DNA of 64,000 nt from contig DAHWOF010000033.1 of assembly GCA_027335345.1 (NCBI GenBank), positions 1-64,000 on the forward strand, read 5' to 3'. A program made the translations under genes and the position numbers. Within the stretch, counting starts at the first letter, position 1, and the number at the start of each line of letters is the position of its first letter. This document shows positions 9,615-19,121 of the stretch, one piece after another. The stretch is from Granulicella sp. (lineage in GTDB: Bacteria; Acidobacteriota; Terriglobia; Terriglobales; Acidobacteriaceae). The notes below the pieces were generated by a model that saw nothing but the letters and a program-made list of their open reading frames with translations, had not been told where the DNA came from and ran no database searches.

Positions 9615-12600
9615 TCAGTGAATATCGAACTGCTCGGGATGCAGGCTCGGATCGCTCTTGACCAGAATGGTCTTTCCCGACATCTCTTCCATCTCCTGGA
9701 GCCACTTTCCTCCGCCGCTCTTGAGCTGCTTGACCGTCTCGGGATGGACGCGCAGGATGATGTCTCCCTTGTCGATCTGTTTGTGCATCTTCCGCATCTC
9801 GATGTAGATGTCATTGCACACGGTCACGGGGGACTTGACCATGCCCGTGCCCGCACAGACGCTGCAGGTGGTGGAGAGGGTCCGTTCGAGGGACTGCTTG
9901 ACCCGCTTGCGCGTAATCGCCACCAGTCCAAAGTCATTGAACTGTAGCACCTTGGAGGGTGCGCGATCCTTTTTGAGCTCCTCCTCCAGCGCGGCCATCA
10001 CACGGTTGCGGTTCTTGCGCTCATCCATATCGATGAAGTCGATAATGATGATCCCGCCCAGGTCTCGCAGGCGGATCTGACGCACAATCTCCGGAATGGC
10101 GTCCAGATTCGTCTTGACGATCGTGTCTTCCAGCCGAGCCGTCTTGCCGACGTATTTGCCCGTGTTGATGTCGATTGCCACCAGAGCCTCCGTCTGGTTG
10201 ATGACAATCGAGCCGCCCGACTTGAGCCACACCTTGGAGCGCAGCGCCGCATTGATCTCCTCGGTGATTCCGAACTGCTCAAACAGCGGTGTCTCCTTGC
10301 TGTAGAGCTTGACGCGGCGAATCAGGCTCGGCTGGAACCGTTGCAGGAAGCGCAGAACGCGCTCATACTCGGTCTCCGTATCCACCCAGATGGCGGAGAA
10401 GTTGTCCGTCACCTGATCGCGCAGGATCCGCTCAATCAGATTCAGATCGTGATAGATCAGCGCCGGACTCTTGGATGACTCCGAGCGCGCCTTGATATCG
10501 GCCCACAAATTGAGAAGGAAGCGAAGATCGCTGCGCAGCTCTTCTTCGCTGGCCCCAGCGGCAGCGGTGCGCACAATAAAACCTCCGCTCGCATCTCCTC
10601 TCTCGCTGAGCAGAATCTCCTTCAGCCGCCTCCGCTCACTGTCGCTCTCAATCTTGCGCGACACGCCGGTATGGTTCACCGTCGGCATGAACACCAGGAA
10701 CCTGCCCGGCAAGGCAATGTGACTGGTGATGCGTGCGCCTTTCTTGGCGATCGGTTCCTTGGCAATCTGGACCAGAACCTCTTGCCCAGGCTTCAACAAG
10801 TCGCTGATCGCCGGCAGGTTGGTCGCCTGCATGGAAGCCCTTCCACCGCGCTCACGGCCACCCAGACGAGGCGCTCCGCGACGATCCCGGCCAACGCGAT
10901 CCCGGCCGCCACGGCGGCCGTCCCTGCGACCGCGTCTTCCCGCTTCGCGGTCGCCCCCTTTCAGGTCTTCACCTGCACCGTCAGCGCCACCCGCAGCGGA
11001 CGGATTCTCCTCTTCGGAGACGGGCATCTCCGCCGTACCGTTTTCGTCATAGCTCGATATCTCGGCAAACTCCTCCTCTTCGACTTCGCTGATCTCGCTA
11101 CCGGAGACACCTCCTTCTTCACCGTCATCGTCTGGCGTGGACTCCATCTCGTCTTCCTCGAAGTCTTCCCCGTAGGAGAAGGCTTCGTCCTCGTCCAACT
11201 CTCTTGACTCCTGTCCGGTGATGTCATCGATGGTCATATCGCGAAGTATGCTGCCCAGATCGGCCGCATTCTCCAACACTTCTTCTTCGCTCTCATCCTC
11301 AAGCGCGCCGGCGCTCAGGGAACCGAACTCGATGTCCTCCTCATCGAGCAACTCTTCCTCGAGATCGCCATCACCGGGAGCAAAATCACCTTCCAGCGTG
11401 ACCGAGGAGGAGTGCCCTGCCAAGGTCGAAGCGAGCGGCTTTGAATCTGCCTCCGGCGCAGAGGGAACCGGCCGATCGTCGGAGGTCAGCCCGACCGGCT
11501 GCAGCGCTGCGATTCTCTCTGCGGGTAGCTGCGCTGCGGCTGCATGCGGCTGCGCGGAGTCGGCTGGCGCCTGCACTGCGGCTGCTTCGACAAACGCGGC
11601 AGCATCTGGCTCCTGCGCCGGAGAAACAGACTCCTGCGGCTCGGCGACGCTCCCGCCGTGCCGGAACTCGCGCGCTCCGGAAGGATCCAGGCGAAAGGAG
11701 ACCGCAGCATTCTCTTCCGGCTCATATTCCATGGTGGTCTCATGAAACTCGGGGTCGGGTAGGTCCTCGGCCTCCTGCAGTTCGGCATCGTGAAGCTCCG
11801 AGATCGCATCCTCGAACTCCGCCTCGTGCGCCGCGGCTGCATCCAGTCCCTCCACCGGCGCCAGATCCGTCTGACCCGCGGAGATCGGCTCATACTCGCT
11901 TTCGGCAACATCATGACCGGAACTGACCGGGGGCAGTACCGCTTTGGCCGGATCCATCTGTCTGGGCTCCGCCCGATACTCCCTGCTCCCTTCGTCTCGA
12001 CCGCTACGGGCACGTCTCTCGTCGCGGGCACGCCGGCGATCGAGTCCGCGGCCACCACGAACCTCCGGCCTGGTATCGCCGCCCGCGTAGCCCCCGTCGC
12101 GCTCATGCTCTTCCCTGTGCGCCTCGCGCCCGTCACGCAGCCGGGACAGGCTTTCACCGGGCAACACCTGCCCGCCATCCCACCCTGGCAACAACTCTAC
12201 CTGAGTGGAAGGTCTGGTCTGCGTCCAGTTGCCGGTAGGCTTTGCAGGGGAGCTCGGCTCATGGGCGGGCTCCGCGGCAGACTCCTCCGGCTCTGTCCGG
12301 CGATACTTGGAAAGCGACTCGCCGGGCAGAATGAACGGCTCTACCTGCGCACCGCCGCGGGTGGAAGCCGGTAGATCCCACCTCTCATCCTGAGCAGAGG
12401 CATGGCGCACTCCACGGGGTGCAAACCGCTCGCGCACCGCATCCAGCCTGTCGCGACGTCCACCCCTGTCTCGGTCGCCGGAATCACGTCCGGCGCGGTC
12501 TCGTCCGCTTTCATCCCGCAGAGCACTCCGACGCGCCTCATACGGGCGGTGCTCAAGGCTCTCCTGCTGCACAGCAGGAACTCCGTCAAGCCCCTCGACG

Positions 12601-13223
12601 GCATCCTCAGGCTCCGCACCTCCAGTCTGCGCCTCGCCGGCAACACCCCGTCCCCTTCTCCGTCCCCGGCGTCCACGCCAGCGCCGGGCAACTTCGCCCT
12701 CTGGGGCTCCGGGCGTTTGGAGGGAGTCTTCCCCGGTCGGCTCCCCATCCAGCCCTTGTGACGCGTCCTCCCTTGGCCACCCCGCCGGAGACGCCATGCT
12801 TCTGTACTCTTCCGGATACGAGTCAGAACCCGCGGCCTTGCTCTCGGCGCGGCTCTCGGATGTCAGTTCGCGGCCGCCGCGATCACGCCGAGCCCGGCCA
12901 CGGCCCTCGCCGCGGCTCTCCGCAGAGGAACCTTCGCCTCTAGAGCGCCGTCCTTCGCCTCCCGAGGCAGCATCAAAGTCCGCAGCCTCGTCGGTCTCTT
13001 CCATGAAGTCAGTGATATAGAGGAACGCATCGCGTTCCAATCCGATATCCACAAAGCTCGACTGCATGCCGGGCAAAACCCGGGTCACCCGCCCTTTGTA
13101 GATGGAACCGGCCAGCGTGTACTCATTCTCACGCTCGTAGTAAATTTCTGTAAGTTCTTCTTTTTCAACAATTGCCAGCCGCGTCTCATGGGGCGTGCTG
13201 GATATGTAAATCTCTTTCGACAT
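9615..13223 (-). CDS. rng: RNase E/G family endoribonuclease with a ~725-residue insertion inside its S1 domain
   Basis: The N-terminus (YISSTPHETRLAIVE, then GSIYKGRVTRVLPGMQSSFV and RDAFLYITDF) is the first half of an RNase E/G S1 RNA-binding domain. The second half (ISDLLKPGQEVLVQIAKEPI) appears only at about residue 806. Between them lies a disordered stretch of alternating Arg/Gly-rich and Glu/Asp-rich blocks. The catalytic core is intact: the magnesium-binding aspartates are near Asp1018 (VAIDINTGKYVGK) and Asp1062 (GGIIIIDFIDMD), and the zinc-link cysteines lie in CSVCAGTG at about 1120-1123. The enzyme matures rRNA and tRNA and starts mRNA decay. Start choice is secure: AAGAGGAG at 13240-13233 lies 9 bases before the ATG. 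RNase E usually carries its disordered scaffold at the C-terminus; here it is inserted near the N-terminus. Confidence 0.95.
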   Translation of the reverse strand: MSKEIYISSTPHETRLAIVEKEELTEIYYERENEYTLAGSIYKGRVTRVLPGMQSSFVDIGLERDAFLYITDFMEETDEAADFDAASGGEGRRSRGEGSSAESRGEGRGRARRDRGGRELTSESRAESKAAGSDSYPEEYRSMASPAGWPREDASQGLDGEPTGEDSLQTPGAPEGEVARRWRGRRGRRRGRGVAGEAQTGGAEPEDAVEGLDGVPAVQQESLEHRPYEARRSALRDESGRDRAGRDSGDRDRGGRRDRLDAVRERFAPRGVRHASAQDERWDLPASTRGGAQVEPFILPGESLSKYRRTEPEESAAEPAHEPSSPAKPTGNWTQTRPSTQVELLPGWDGGQVLPGESLSRLRDGREAHREEHERDGGYAGGDTRPEVRGGRGLDRRRARDERRARSGRDEGSREYRAEPRQMDPAKAVLPPVSSGHDVAESEYEPISAGQTDLAPVEGLDAAAAHEAEFEDAISELHDAELQEAEDLPDPEFHETTMEYEPEENAAVSFRLDPSGAREFRHGGSVAEPQESVSPAQEPDAAAFVEAAAVQAPADSAQPHAAAAQLPAERIAALQPVGLTSDDRPVPSAPEADSKPLASTLAGHSSSVTLEGDFAPGDGDLEEELLDEEDIEFGSLSAGALEDESEEEVLENAADLGSILRDMTIDDITGQESRELDEDEAFSYGEDFEEDEMESTPDDDGEEGGVSGSEISEVEEEEFAEISSYDENGTAEMPVSEEENPSAAGGADGAGEDLKGGDREAGRRGRRDGRRGGRDRVGRDRRGAPRLGGRERGGRASMQATNLPAISDLLKPGQEVLVQIAKEPIAKKGARITSHIALPGRFLVFMPTVNHTGVSRKIESDSERRRLKEILLSERGDASGGFIVRTAAAGASEEELRSDLRFLLNLWADIKARSESSKSPALIYHDLNLIERILRDQVTDNFSAIWVDTETEYERVLRFLQRFQPSLIRRVKLYSKETPLFEQFGITEEINAALRSKVWLKSGGSIVINQTEALVAIDINTGKYVGKTARLEDTIVKTNLDAIPEIVRQIRLRDLGGIIIIDFIDMDERKNRNRVMAALEEELKKDRAPSKVLQFNDFGLVAITRKRVKQSLERTLSTTCSVCAGTGMVKSPVTVCNDIYIEMRKMHKQIDKGDIILRVHPETVKQLKSGGGKWLQEMEEMSGKTILVKSDPSLHPEQFDIH

Positions 13224-13893
13224 CGTTCTGCTCTCCTCTTGCCTTCGGCCTCTGCGGCCGGCGGGCTATGGGCAGAACAGACAAAGATCGCGCTGCTTTG
13301 GCTCCGACATCCTGCATCGGAGCCGAAGGGGGAATCCCGACGCATCGCGTCAGAATCCGGCAGCAGCCTCTTCTGGTTCGGACAGAGCTTGAGTTTTGGA
13401 TACGCCGGCAGCGGAGGCATGGGTGGTGAAGGCATCTTTTGCGCAGGCTGGATCGACCTTCTCTGGCCCATGGATGCGTCCAGCACCTGGACCTTCCGCC
13501 CACGAACAGTAACGCGCTTCGCGTGTCCGTGTCTTGGGAGAAAAACTTGCCAGCGTTGAGATGCCTGTCGCGGGACGACTCCTTCTGCCCTCGGACATCA
13601 TGCCGTAAACGGAGTTTGTGACCAACACAACCTTGAATTCAGGCGGGGCCGTTAACCGTCCGTTTCCGCTCATTCTCAAAACCTGTCCGGCCTTCGGAGG
13701 TTGATCCGCGCCTGGCCGGCCTTCTAAAACCTGTTGTACCGCTGCAACGGGAAGATAGTCGCATCCGCACGGCGGTCGTTGTGGTGATCTCTCCATAGCC
13801 GATCACCTGACTCTAGTATGCACGAAAACCCTGACGAGCAGGAGATAACCCATCGAGATTCTTTCACTCCGCATGCGCCAGGCTCGCCGGCCG
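13224..13893 (-). other. Long gap upstream of the RNase E/G gene, probable 5' leader with hairpin
   Basis: About 670 bp separate the RNase start from the end of rodA. Frames here are short or of odd composition and I support no gene. A strong hairpin lies at 13300-13324 (stem GGCTCCGA/TCGGAGCC, 9-base loop) within what would be the mRNA leader. A second GC-rich palindromic stretch sits near 13247-13265 beside the ribosome-binding site. A direct repeat AAAACCTGT occurs at about 13678 and 13727, flanking copies of GGCCTTC. Leader-based autoregulation is known for E. coli rne; equivalence here is inference. Confidence 0.45.
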
Positions 13894-14997
13894 TCAGTTG
13901 ACGAACCGCCGCATCCGGATGTTCATCACCATCCCCAGTGCAACGAACATGTAAATCACCGACGACCCACCGTAGCTCATCAACGGCAGTGGAATTCCAG
14001 TAACAGGCATCAGACCAACGCACATTCCGATATTGACCGCAATCTGGAAGAGCAGCACTCCAGCAACGCCCATCACGATCAGACTCCCGGGTGGGTCGGC
14101 CGCGGTCTGCGCATTCTGGATCAGGCGCATCAGGATCAAGAAGTACAGGAGCAAAACGCCGATCGCACCGATAAACCCATGCTCTTCACAGAAGGCCGCA
14201 AAGATGAAATCCGTGTACGGGATGGGCAGGAAGTCCCCCTGTGTCTGCGTTCCGTGATTGGCTCCCTTGCCCCACAATCCCCCGGAACCCACCGCGATCA
14301 GGGACTGGCGAATCTGATATCCCGAAGCCTGCGGATCACTGTCCGGATTAAGAAACGCCGTCAGCCGCGCCCTCTGATACGGCTTGAGCAGCTTCCCAGA
14401 GGCCAGTCCAGCTCCTCCGACCAACGCCAGTCCGGCTACCAGAATCGCCGCCTGCTTCCAGCGGATTCCGCCCAGAAAGAGTCCCACCACAAGCACGGGC
14501 AGATAGGTCAGCGAGGTCCCCAGGTCCGGCTGCTTGAGCACCAGCACCAGAGGAATGCCAATCAGCATGGATGCTTTTCCGATGTCCTTCCAACTCAGAT
14601 CGCGTCCGTTCTCGATGATCTCCCAGAAGAAACGGGCCGAAACCAGGATGAGCACCAGACGCACCCACTCTGACGGCTGGAAGTGGACTCCTCCGCCCAG
14701 GTTGATCCAGCGCCTGGCCCCCAGCACCTTGGTTCCCACCAAGCGCACCGCCAGCAAGGACGCCAGGCTGGCGCCATAGGCCCAGTAGGCGATCCCCAGC
14801 AGGCGATGATAGTCCACCAGGGCGAAGGCAAACATGCCCACCAATCCCAGGACCAGAAATCCGATCTGTTTCTGCTGAAAGCCGTGGAACTTGGTCATCC
14901 CGGTCGCCGACCGGATCTCCAGAACACTGATGATCGACAGGACGATCACAAGGCCCAGCAGCATCCAGTCGAAATCACGAAACCGTGAGCGAATCAT
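13894..14997 (-). CDS. rodA: Rod-shape glycosyltransferase RodA (SEDS family)
   Basis: A 367-residue, roughly ten-helix SEDS protein. Typical features are VLGARRWINLGGGVHFQPSE, KQPDLGTSLTYLPVL (with the conserved Asp of SEDS enzymes), GSGGLWGKG, IPYTDFIFAAFCEEHGF and GIPLPLMSYGGSS. RodA polymerises lipid II glycan strands during sidewall elongation with its partner PBP2, which is encoded 40 bp upstream on the same strand. It is the last gene of the mreC-mreD-mrdA-rodA run. Confidence 0.95.
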   Translation of the reverse strand: MIRSRFRDFDWMLLGLVIVLSIISVLEIRSATGMTKFHGFQQKQIGFLVLGLVGMFAFALVDYHRLLGIAYWAYGASLASLLAVRLVGTKVLGARRWINLGGGVHFQPSEWVRLVLILVSARFFWEIIENGRDLSWKDIGKASMLIGIPLVLVLKQPDLGTSLTYLPVLVVGLFLGGIRWKQAAILVAGLALVGGAGLASGKLLKPYQRARLTAFLNPDSDPQASGYQIRQSLIAVGSGGLWGKGANHGTQTQGDFLPIPYTDFIFAAFCEEHGFIGAIGVLLLYFLILMRLIQNAQTAADPPGSLIVMGVAGVLLFQIAVNIGMCVGLMPVTGIPLPLMSYGGSSVIYMFVALGMVMNIRMRRFVN

Positions 14998-15037
14998 TGT
15001 CTATCCAGTCTACGGTCTCGCCCATGGGCTCCCCGTT

Positions 15038-16939
15038 CTACTCGGACGGCGCGGTTCCAGCCACCCCAACCGACTGCCCCGCCAGCTTGGGCACGGCCAC
15101 CTGCATGGCCAGATTCCTGGCCCGTTCGCGCTGTTCGGTGACGTACGCATCGATCACCTGCGCGGCGAGCCGAGCGGCATGCTCTCCCCACACCCCATGC
15201 TCCCATAGCACCACGACCACAATGTCCGGATTGCGCCGAGGCGCCATGCCCACAAACCAGGCATTGGGCTCCGTATCGTGGCCGTGATTGGTGCGGTCCA
15301 GCGCCTGGTGACTCATCACCTGCGCGGTTCCAGTCTTGCCTGCAAAATCAATCCCCGGCAGTTGATCCATGCCCGCGGTATCAAACTCTCCCGGCGTGGT
15401 GGTCTGCGCCATGGCGTCGGTGATCAACTCCCAGTTCTGCGGGGACAGCGGAATCGTCTTGTTCCCGGACCCCGGATACTCCGCCTTGATCTCCTCCTGC
15501 TCATCCGGGCTCAACTCGCTGGGGAATACCAGATGGGGACGCTTCAGGACGCCGCCTGAGGCGATTCCCCCCAGCGCTCGCGCCAGTTGCAGCGGCGTCA
15601 CCTCAACGGCTCCCTGCCCAATTCCCACCGAGATCACCTCGCCGGGATACCAGGGCTGGTGCATCACCTTTTCCTTCCAAAGCACGGTAGGCATAAGCCC
15701 GGGAGCCTCGTTGGGAAGATCGATCCCGGTCTTCTCTCCGATTCCCACGCTCTGCGCATATTTTGCGATAGTATCGATCCCCAGCTTCTCCGCCAGGGTA
15801 TAGAAGAAGGTATCGCAGCTCCATGGAATCGCATGCTCAATGTCCACCAGGCCATGATGCTTGTCGCAGGCATGAAACTGCCCATAGAAGACGCCCCCGC
15901 CGTTACACATCACCTTCATGTTCTGGGCTACGTTCTCCTGCAGGCCCGCCAGACTCATGATGATCTTGAAGGTGGACCCGGGCGCCAATTGCGCCTGAAT
16001 CGCCTGGTTCATCATGGGATGATTGGGATCCTGCATCAGCGATCGCCAGTAGGACGAGGTCAGCTTCACCGCAAACTGATTGGGATCAAACGCGGATCGC
16101 GAGACCATGGCCAGGATCTCGCCGTTATGCGGATCCATGGCCACAATCGCTCCGGTCTTGCCTTCCATGGCGCGTTCGGCGGCCATCTGTACGTCCAGGT
16201 CGATCGTCAGGCGGAGGTCGTGGCCTGGCGTCGCCAGCTCCTCACCCATCTGCCCTACCTCTTTGCCGTGCGAGTTCACAACGATGTCGCGCGAGCCGTC
16301 GGTTCCCCGCAGCCAATCGTCGTAAGCCTCTTCAATACCTGATTTGCCAACCACATCGCCCGGCTCATAGGCGGCGTAGCGTTCGTCATTCAGATCGGAC
16401 TCGCTTACCTCGCCCACATAGCCAAGCACGTGCGCCAGAACCCCATCCCGGGGATACACTCGCCGCTGCTCATCCAGCGTCTCCAACTCCGGAAGATCGT
16501 CCCGGTGCGCCGCAATGAACGCCTGCTCATCGGGGGTTATGTCCTGCTTCAAGGGGATTGGCTGATACTTGGGAGCATACTGATAGTGCCGCAACGTAGC
16601 TTGAATCTGGTCCAAGGGAAGATGCAGTCCAGAGGCAATCAACGGCAGGTCAGCTTCCGTATCCTTGACTTGGTCTCGCACCAGAAAACAGGTGACCGAC
16701 GGATAGTTGTCCACCAACAATCGCCCATAGCGATCAAAGATCCGCCCTCGCGGCGCCAGTACCGGCACCCTGCGGATACGGTTCTGCTCCGCCAGCACGC
16801 GGTAGTTGTTGGCATCCAGAATCTGCAGTCGCCACAGCCAGCAGCCCAACACTACCAGCACCGCCGCCACCACGTACTGCGAGACGTGCAGCTTCGCCGC
16901 CGACAACTTTTCCTTGCGATCGATGCTCTCCAGATCCAT
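15038..16939 (-). CDS. mrdA: Penicillin-binding protein 2 (elongation transpeptidase)
   Basis: The 633-residue class B PBP has an N-terminal membrane anchor (about 23-40). A PBP dimerisation domain follows (VPVLAPRGRIFDRYGRLLVD). The C-terminal transpeptidase has SxxK as STFK (in APGSTFKIIMSLAG), SxN represented by SCD in WSCDTFFY, and KTGT in FAGKTGTAQVM. It cross-links peptidoglycan in the elongasome, partnered with RodA. It lies between mreD and rodA, the usual order. Confidence 0.95.
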   Translation of the reverse strand: MDLESIDRKEKLSAAKLHVSQYVVAAVLVVLGCWLWRLQILDANNYRVLAEQNRIRRVPVLAPRGRIFDRYGRLLVDNYPSVTCFLVRDQVKDTEADLPLIASGLHLPLDQIQATLRHYQYAPKYQPIPLKQDITPDEQAFIAAHRDDLPELETLDEQRRVYPRDGVLAHVLGYVGEVSESDLNDERYAAYEPGDVVGKSGIEEAYDDWLRGTDGSRDIVVNSHGKEVGQMGEELATPGHDLRLTIDLDVQMAAERAMEGKTGAIVAMDPHNGEILAMVSRSAFDPNQFAVKLTSSYWRSLMQDPNHPMMNQAIQAQLAPGSTFKIIMSLAGLQENVAQNMKVMCNGGGVFYGQFHACDKHHGLVDIEHAIPWSCDTFFYTLAEKLGIDTIAKYAQSVGIGEKTGIDLPNEAPGLMPTVLWKEKVMHQPWYPGEVISVGIGQGAVEVTPLQLARALGGIASGGVLKRPHLVFPSELSPDEQEEIKAEYPGSGNKTIPLSPQNWELITDAMAQTTTPGEFDTAGMDQLPGIDFAGKTGTAQVMSHQALDRTNHGHDTEPNAWFVGMAPRRNPDIVVVVLWEHGVWGEHAARLAAQVIDAYVTEQRERARNLAMQVAVPKLAGQSVGVAGTAPSE

Positions 16940-17024
16940 CCCGCAGCCTCTGCTCCTGTTCCCTCGTCTCGCTTCTGCCTACTCCGTTGGCTCTTTCGTC
17001 TTCAACCTCTTGGCCACTTTCTCT

Positions 17025-17549
17025 TCAATCCCGAATCCTGAACCTGTCCAGAACATAGAAGACAGGAATCGCAACCACGCTGTTGGCCACCGCGCTGACC
17101 AACTCATCAACCGGCAGTAGTTGATAGGACGTCTGACCCAGCAGCCAGTGAGCGATGAGGTAGAGCAGCCCGCTCTGGCAGAGGCTGAGCGTAAAGACGA
17201 GAGCCACGCGGTTGATCACGTTCTCGATGTCCACGGCAAAACCCAGGCTGGCGGCCACGTAGCCCACCACTCCCTTGGCGATACCCTCCACCCCAAAAGG
17301 ATGATTGGTCAAACCATCCTGAAACAATCCAATCAGCGTTCCGGTCACGGTCCCGGCGATCGGGCTCCGGCGCGATACGGCAAAAAAGATCGTCGCAATC
17401 AGGGGCAGATCCAGATGCAGCAGCCACGGAAAGGTCTTGGGCAGCATCGCCTGCAGCAAGATGCAGACCACAGGCGCCATGATCGTCACGCCAGGGTGAA
17501 AACCATACTGGTCCAGCTCTTCGCGTGATGTATAACTCCGCTCCGCCAT
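17025..17549 (-). CDS. mreD: Rod-shape-determining membrane protein MreD
   Basis: A short hydrophobic protein (174 residues) with five or six predicted helices. The order mreC-mreD-mrdA-rodA, plus the pattern PLIATIFFAVSRRSPIAGTV and GLFQDGLTNHPFGVEGIAKG, matches MreD. It bridges MreC and the RodA/PBP2 pair in the inner membrane. Sequence conservation in this family is low, so the call rests partly on position. Confidence 0.88.
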   Translation of the reverse strand: MAERSYTSREELDQYGFHPGVTIMAPVVCILLQAMLPKTFPWLLHLDLPLIATIFFAVSRRSPIAGTVTGTLIGLFQDGLTNHPFGVEGIAKGVVGYVAASLGFAVDIENVINRVALVFTLSLCQSGLLYLIAHWLLGQTSYQLLPVDELVSAVANSVVAIPVFYVLDRFRIRD

Positions 17550-17598
17550 CGTCCTTGCTCACTTGTTCCATGGCTCCTCTTCGGGGAGCCGCTCTCGT

Positions 17599-18906
17599 CT
17601 ACCGTTGCTGATCCGGCTGCTGACCGGGACTCGTCTGGCGTTGTGCGCTGCCTGGACTCCGGGGCGGCCCTCCAGGCGTCATTTCGACCGCCGGAGGCGT
17701 TGCTCCGGGTGAAAACCTGTCCAGATGCAATGCGGGCTTGGGCCTTGGCAACCCTGAGTTGGTAATACCCGGCAGCCCACCGATCTGGCTCTCCGGGTCA
17801 TCCGGGGCGGGCTGGGTCGTTCCGGCTCCGCTGCCTGAGGCTCCGTTGCCTGCCGCCGCCGTCCCGGCGGCGCTGTTGACGGTTCCACTTGCGGCCGAGG
17901 CAGAGGCAGAGGGCTGCAAGCTGGGCAGCTTTCCCGCGACCAGATCCGCGGCCCTCTGGTTGGTTTCGGCGGTCGCCTCAGCCGTCGCCGCGTCCTGAGC
18001 CGCGGTTGGAGGCAGCGTCGCTGAGGTTGCGGTGATCACCAGCACCTCTTCCAACCGATTCAGGTCGGCGGCCGGCTTGATGGTGATGGCCGTGTAGGGC
18101 TGGTGCAGCGGATCCGGAGCGATCGACTGGATGGTTCCAACCGGCAGCCCGCGCGGAAAGACCAGATCTCCACCCGAGGTGATCACCGGCTCGCCCACCT
18201 TGATCCGGGAGTCTGCGGTGAGGTCATCGATCTGCACCTCGCCGGTCGCCGTTCCGCGCACAATGGCTCGAATCCTGGTGGCCGCCAGAATCACCCCTGC
18301 GCCCGAGGAGGGATCATTGATCAGCAGCAGTTGCGAGGTATGCGGAAACACATCCCGGATCTTGCCCACCACGCCGTCCGGAGTGATCACGGGTTGATCC
18401 GGCTTCAGGCCGTCCGCGGAGCCCTTGTCCAGATACAGGACGTGCGACCGTTCCGAGCCGCTGGTCCCGATTACCTGTGCGGCCACATTGGCCAACGCAT
18501 ACTGCTCTCGGAAGGCCAAAAGCCTCTGCAGTCTTCGCCCCTGGGCTGCATCTTCCGCAAACGACGCCTCCTCTTCGCGCAGCCGCGCCACCTCATCCTT
18601 GAGCGCCGCGTTTTGCTGCCGCGTCTGACGCAGATTCACATAGTCATCCCATACGCCGCGAACTCTCGAACTGGAGATCTGAACCGCAGCCTCCAGCGGC
18701 GTGACCGCCGTGACCGTCCAGCGCCGAAGCAGAGAGACCTCGCGCCCATCGGGAGCTGCCCCTTCACTCTCCATCGCCGCCGCGCCGGTTGGCGCGTCGG
18801 GATCCTTCGCTGGGCGCTGAACCTGCATGGCCAGTGCGATGACCTGCAGCAGCACAATGGCGATGAGCACCAACGGGTTCTTGAATCGCGTGAAGAATGA
18901 TTCCAT
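17599..18906 (-). CDS. mreC: Rod-shape-determining protein MreC with a long low-complexity tail
   Basis: I place the start at ATG 18906, which puts the membrane anchor (about 10-28, PLVLIAIVLLQVIALAM) right at the N-terminus. An upstream in-frame ATG at 19011 would add 35 unlikely residues. A coiled coil follows (QQNAALKDEVARLREEEASF), then the two MreC beta-domains (VIGTSGSERSHVLYLDKGSA, ITPDGVVGKIRDVFPHTSQL, PVITSGGDLVFPRGLPVGTI). The last ~110 residues are Ala/Gly/Pro/Ser-rich and probably disordered in the periplasm. MreC activates PBP2. mreB, normally directly upstream, is absent: the next gene is divergent recG. Confidence 0.93.
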   Translation of the reverse strand: MESFFTRFKNPLVLIAIVLLQVIALAMQVQRPAKDPDAPTGAAAMESEGAAPDGREVSLLRRWTVTAVTPLEAAVQISSSRVRGVWDDYVNLRQTRQQNAALKDEVARLREEEASFAEDAAQGRRLQRLLAFREQYALANVAAQVIGTSGSERSHVLYLDKGSADGLKPDQPVITPDGVVGKIRDVFPHTSQLLLINDPSSGAGVILAATRIRAIVRGTATGEVQIDDLTADSRIKVGEPVITSGGDLVFPRGLPVGTIQSIAPDPLHQPYTAITIKPAADLNRLEEVLVITATSATLPPTAAQDAATAEATAETNQRAADLVAGKLPSLQPSASASAASGTVNSAAGTAAAGNGASGSGAGTTQPAPDDPESQIGGLPGITNSGLPRPKPALHLDRFSPGATPPAVEMTPGGPPRSPGSAQRQTSPGQQPDQQR

Positions 18907-19121
18907 CGTAAGAAGACCGAGCCCCGGCAGACATTCTTTGCCGGTGTGGGTTCCGTGGAGCAACGGCGCAATGAATTCCGCTGCCGGAGAGGCCGGGGAC
19001 CCACCCCGCATGCTTCCATGCTCTCCTCCATTATTTCATCGGAACTGCCCGGCCGTATCCGCCCCAGCCCTCCGGATGCGAAGAACATCTTGCGCGGATC
19101 CTCCGCTGCTACCATCATCCC

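Noticed and set aside
13350-13796. 148-codon minus-strand frame upstream of the RNase gene
   Set aside because: It has no homology cue, odd composition and no ribosome-binding site; the region fits an untranslated leader better.
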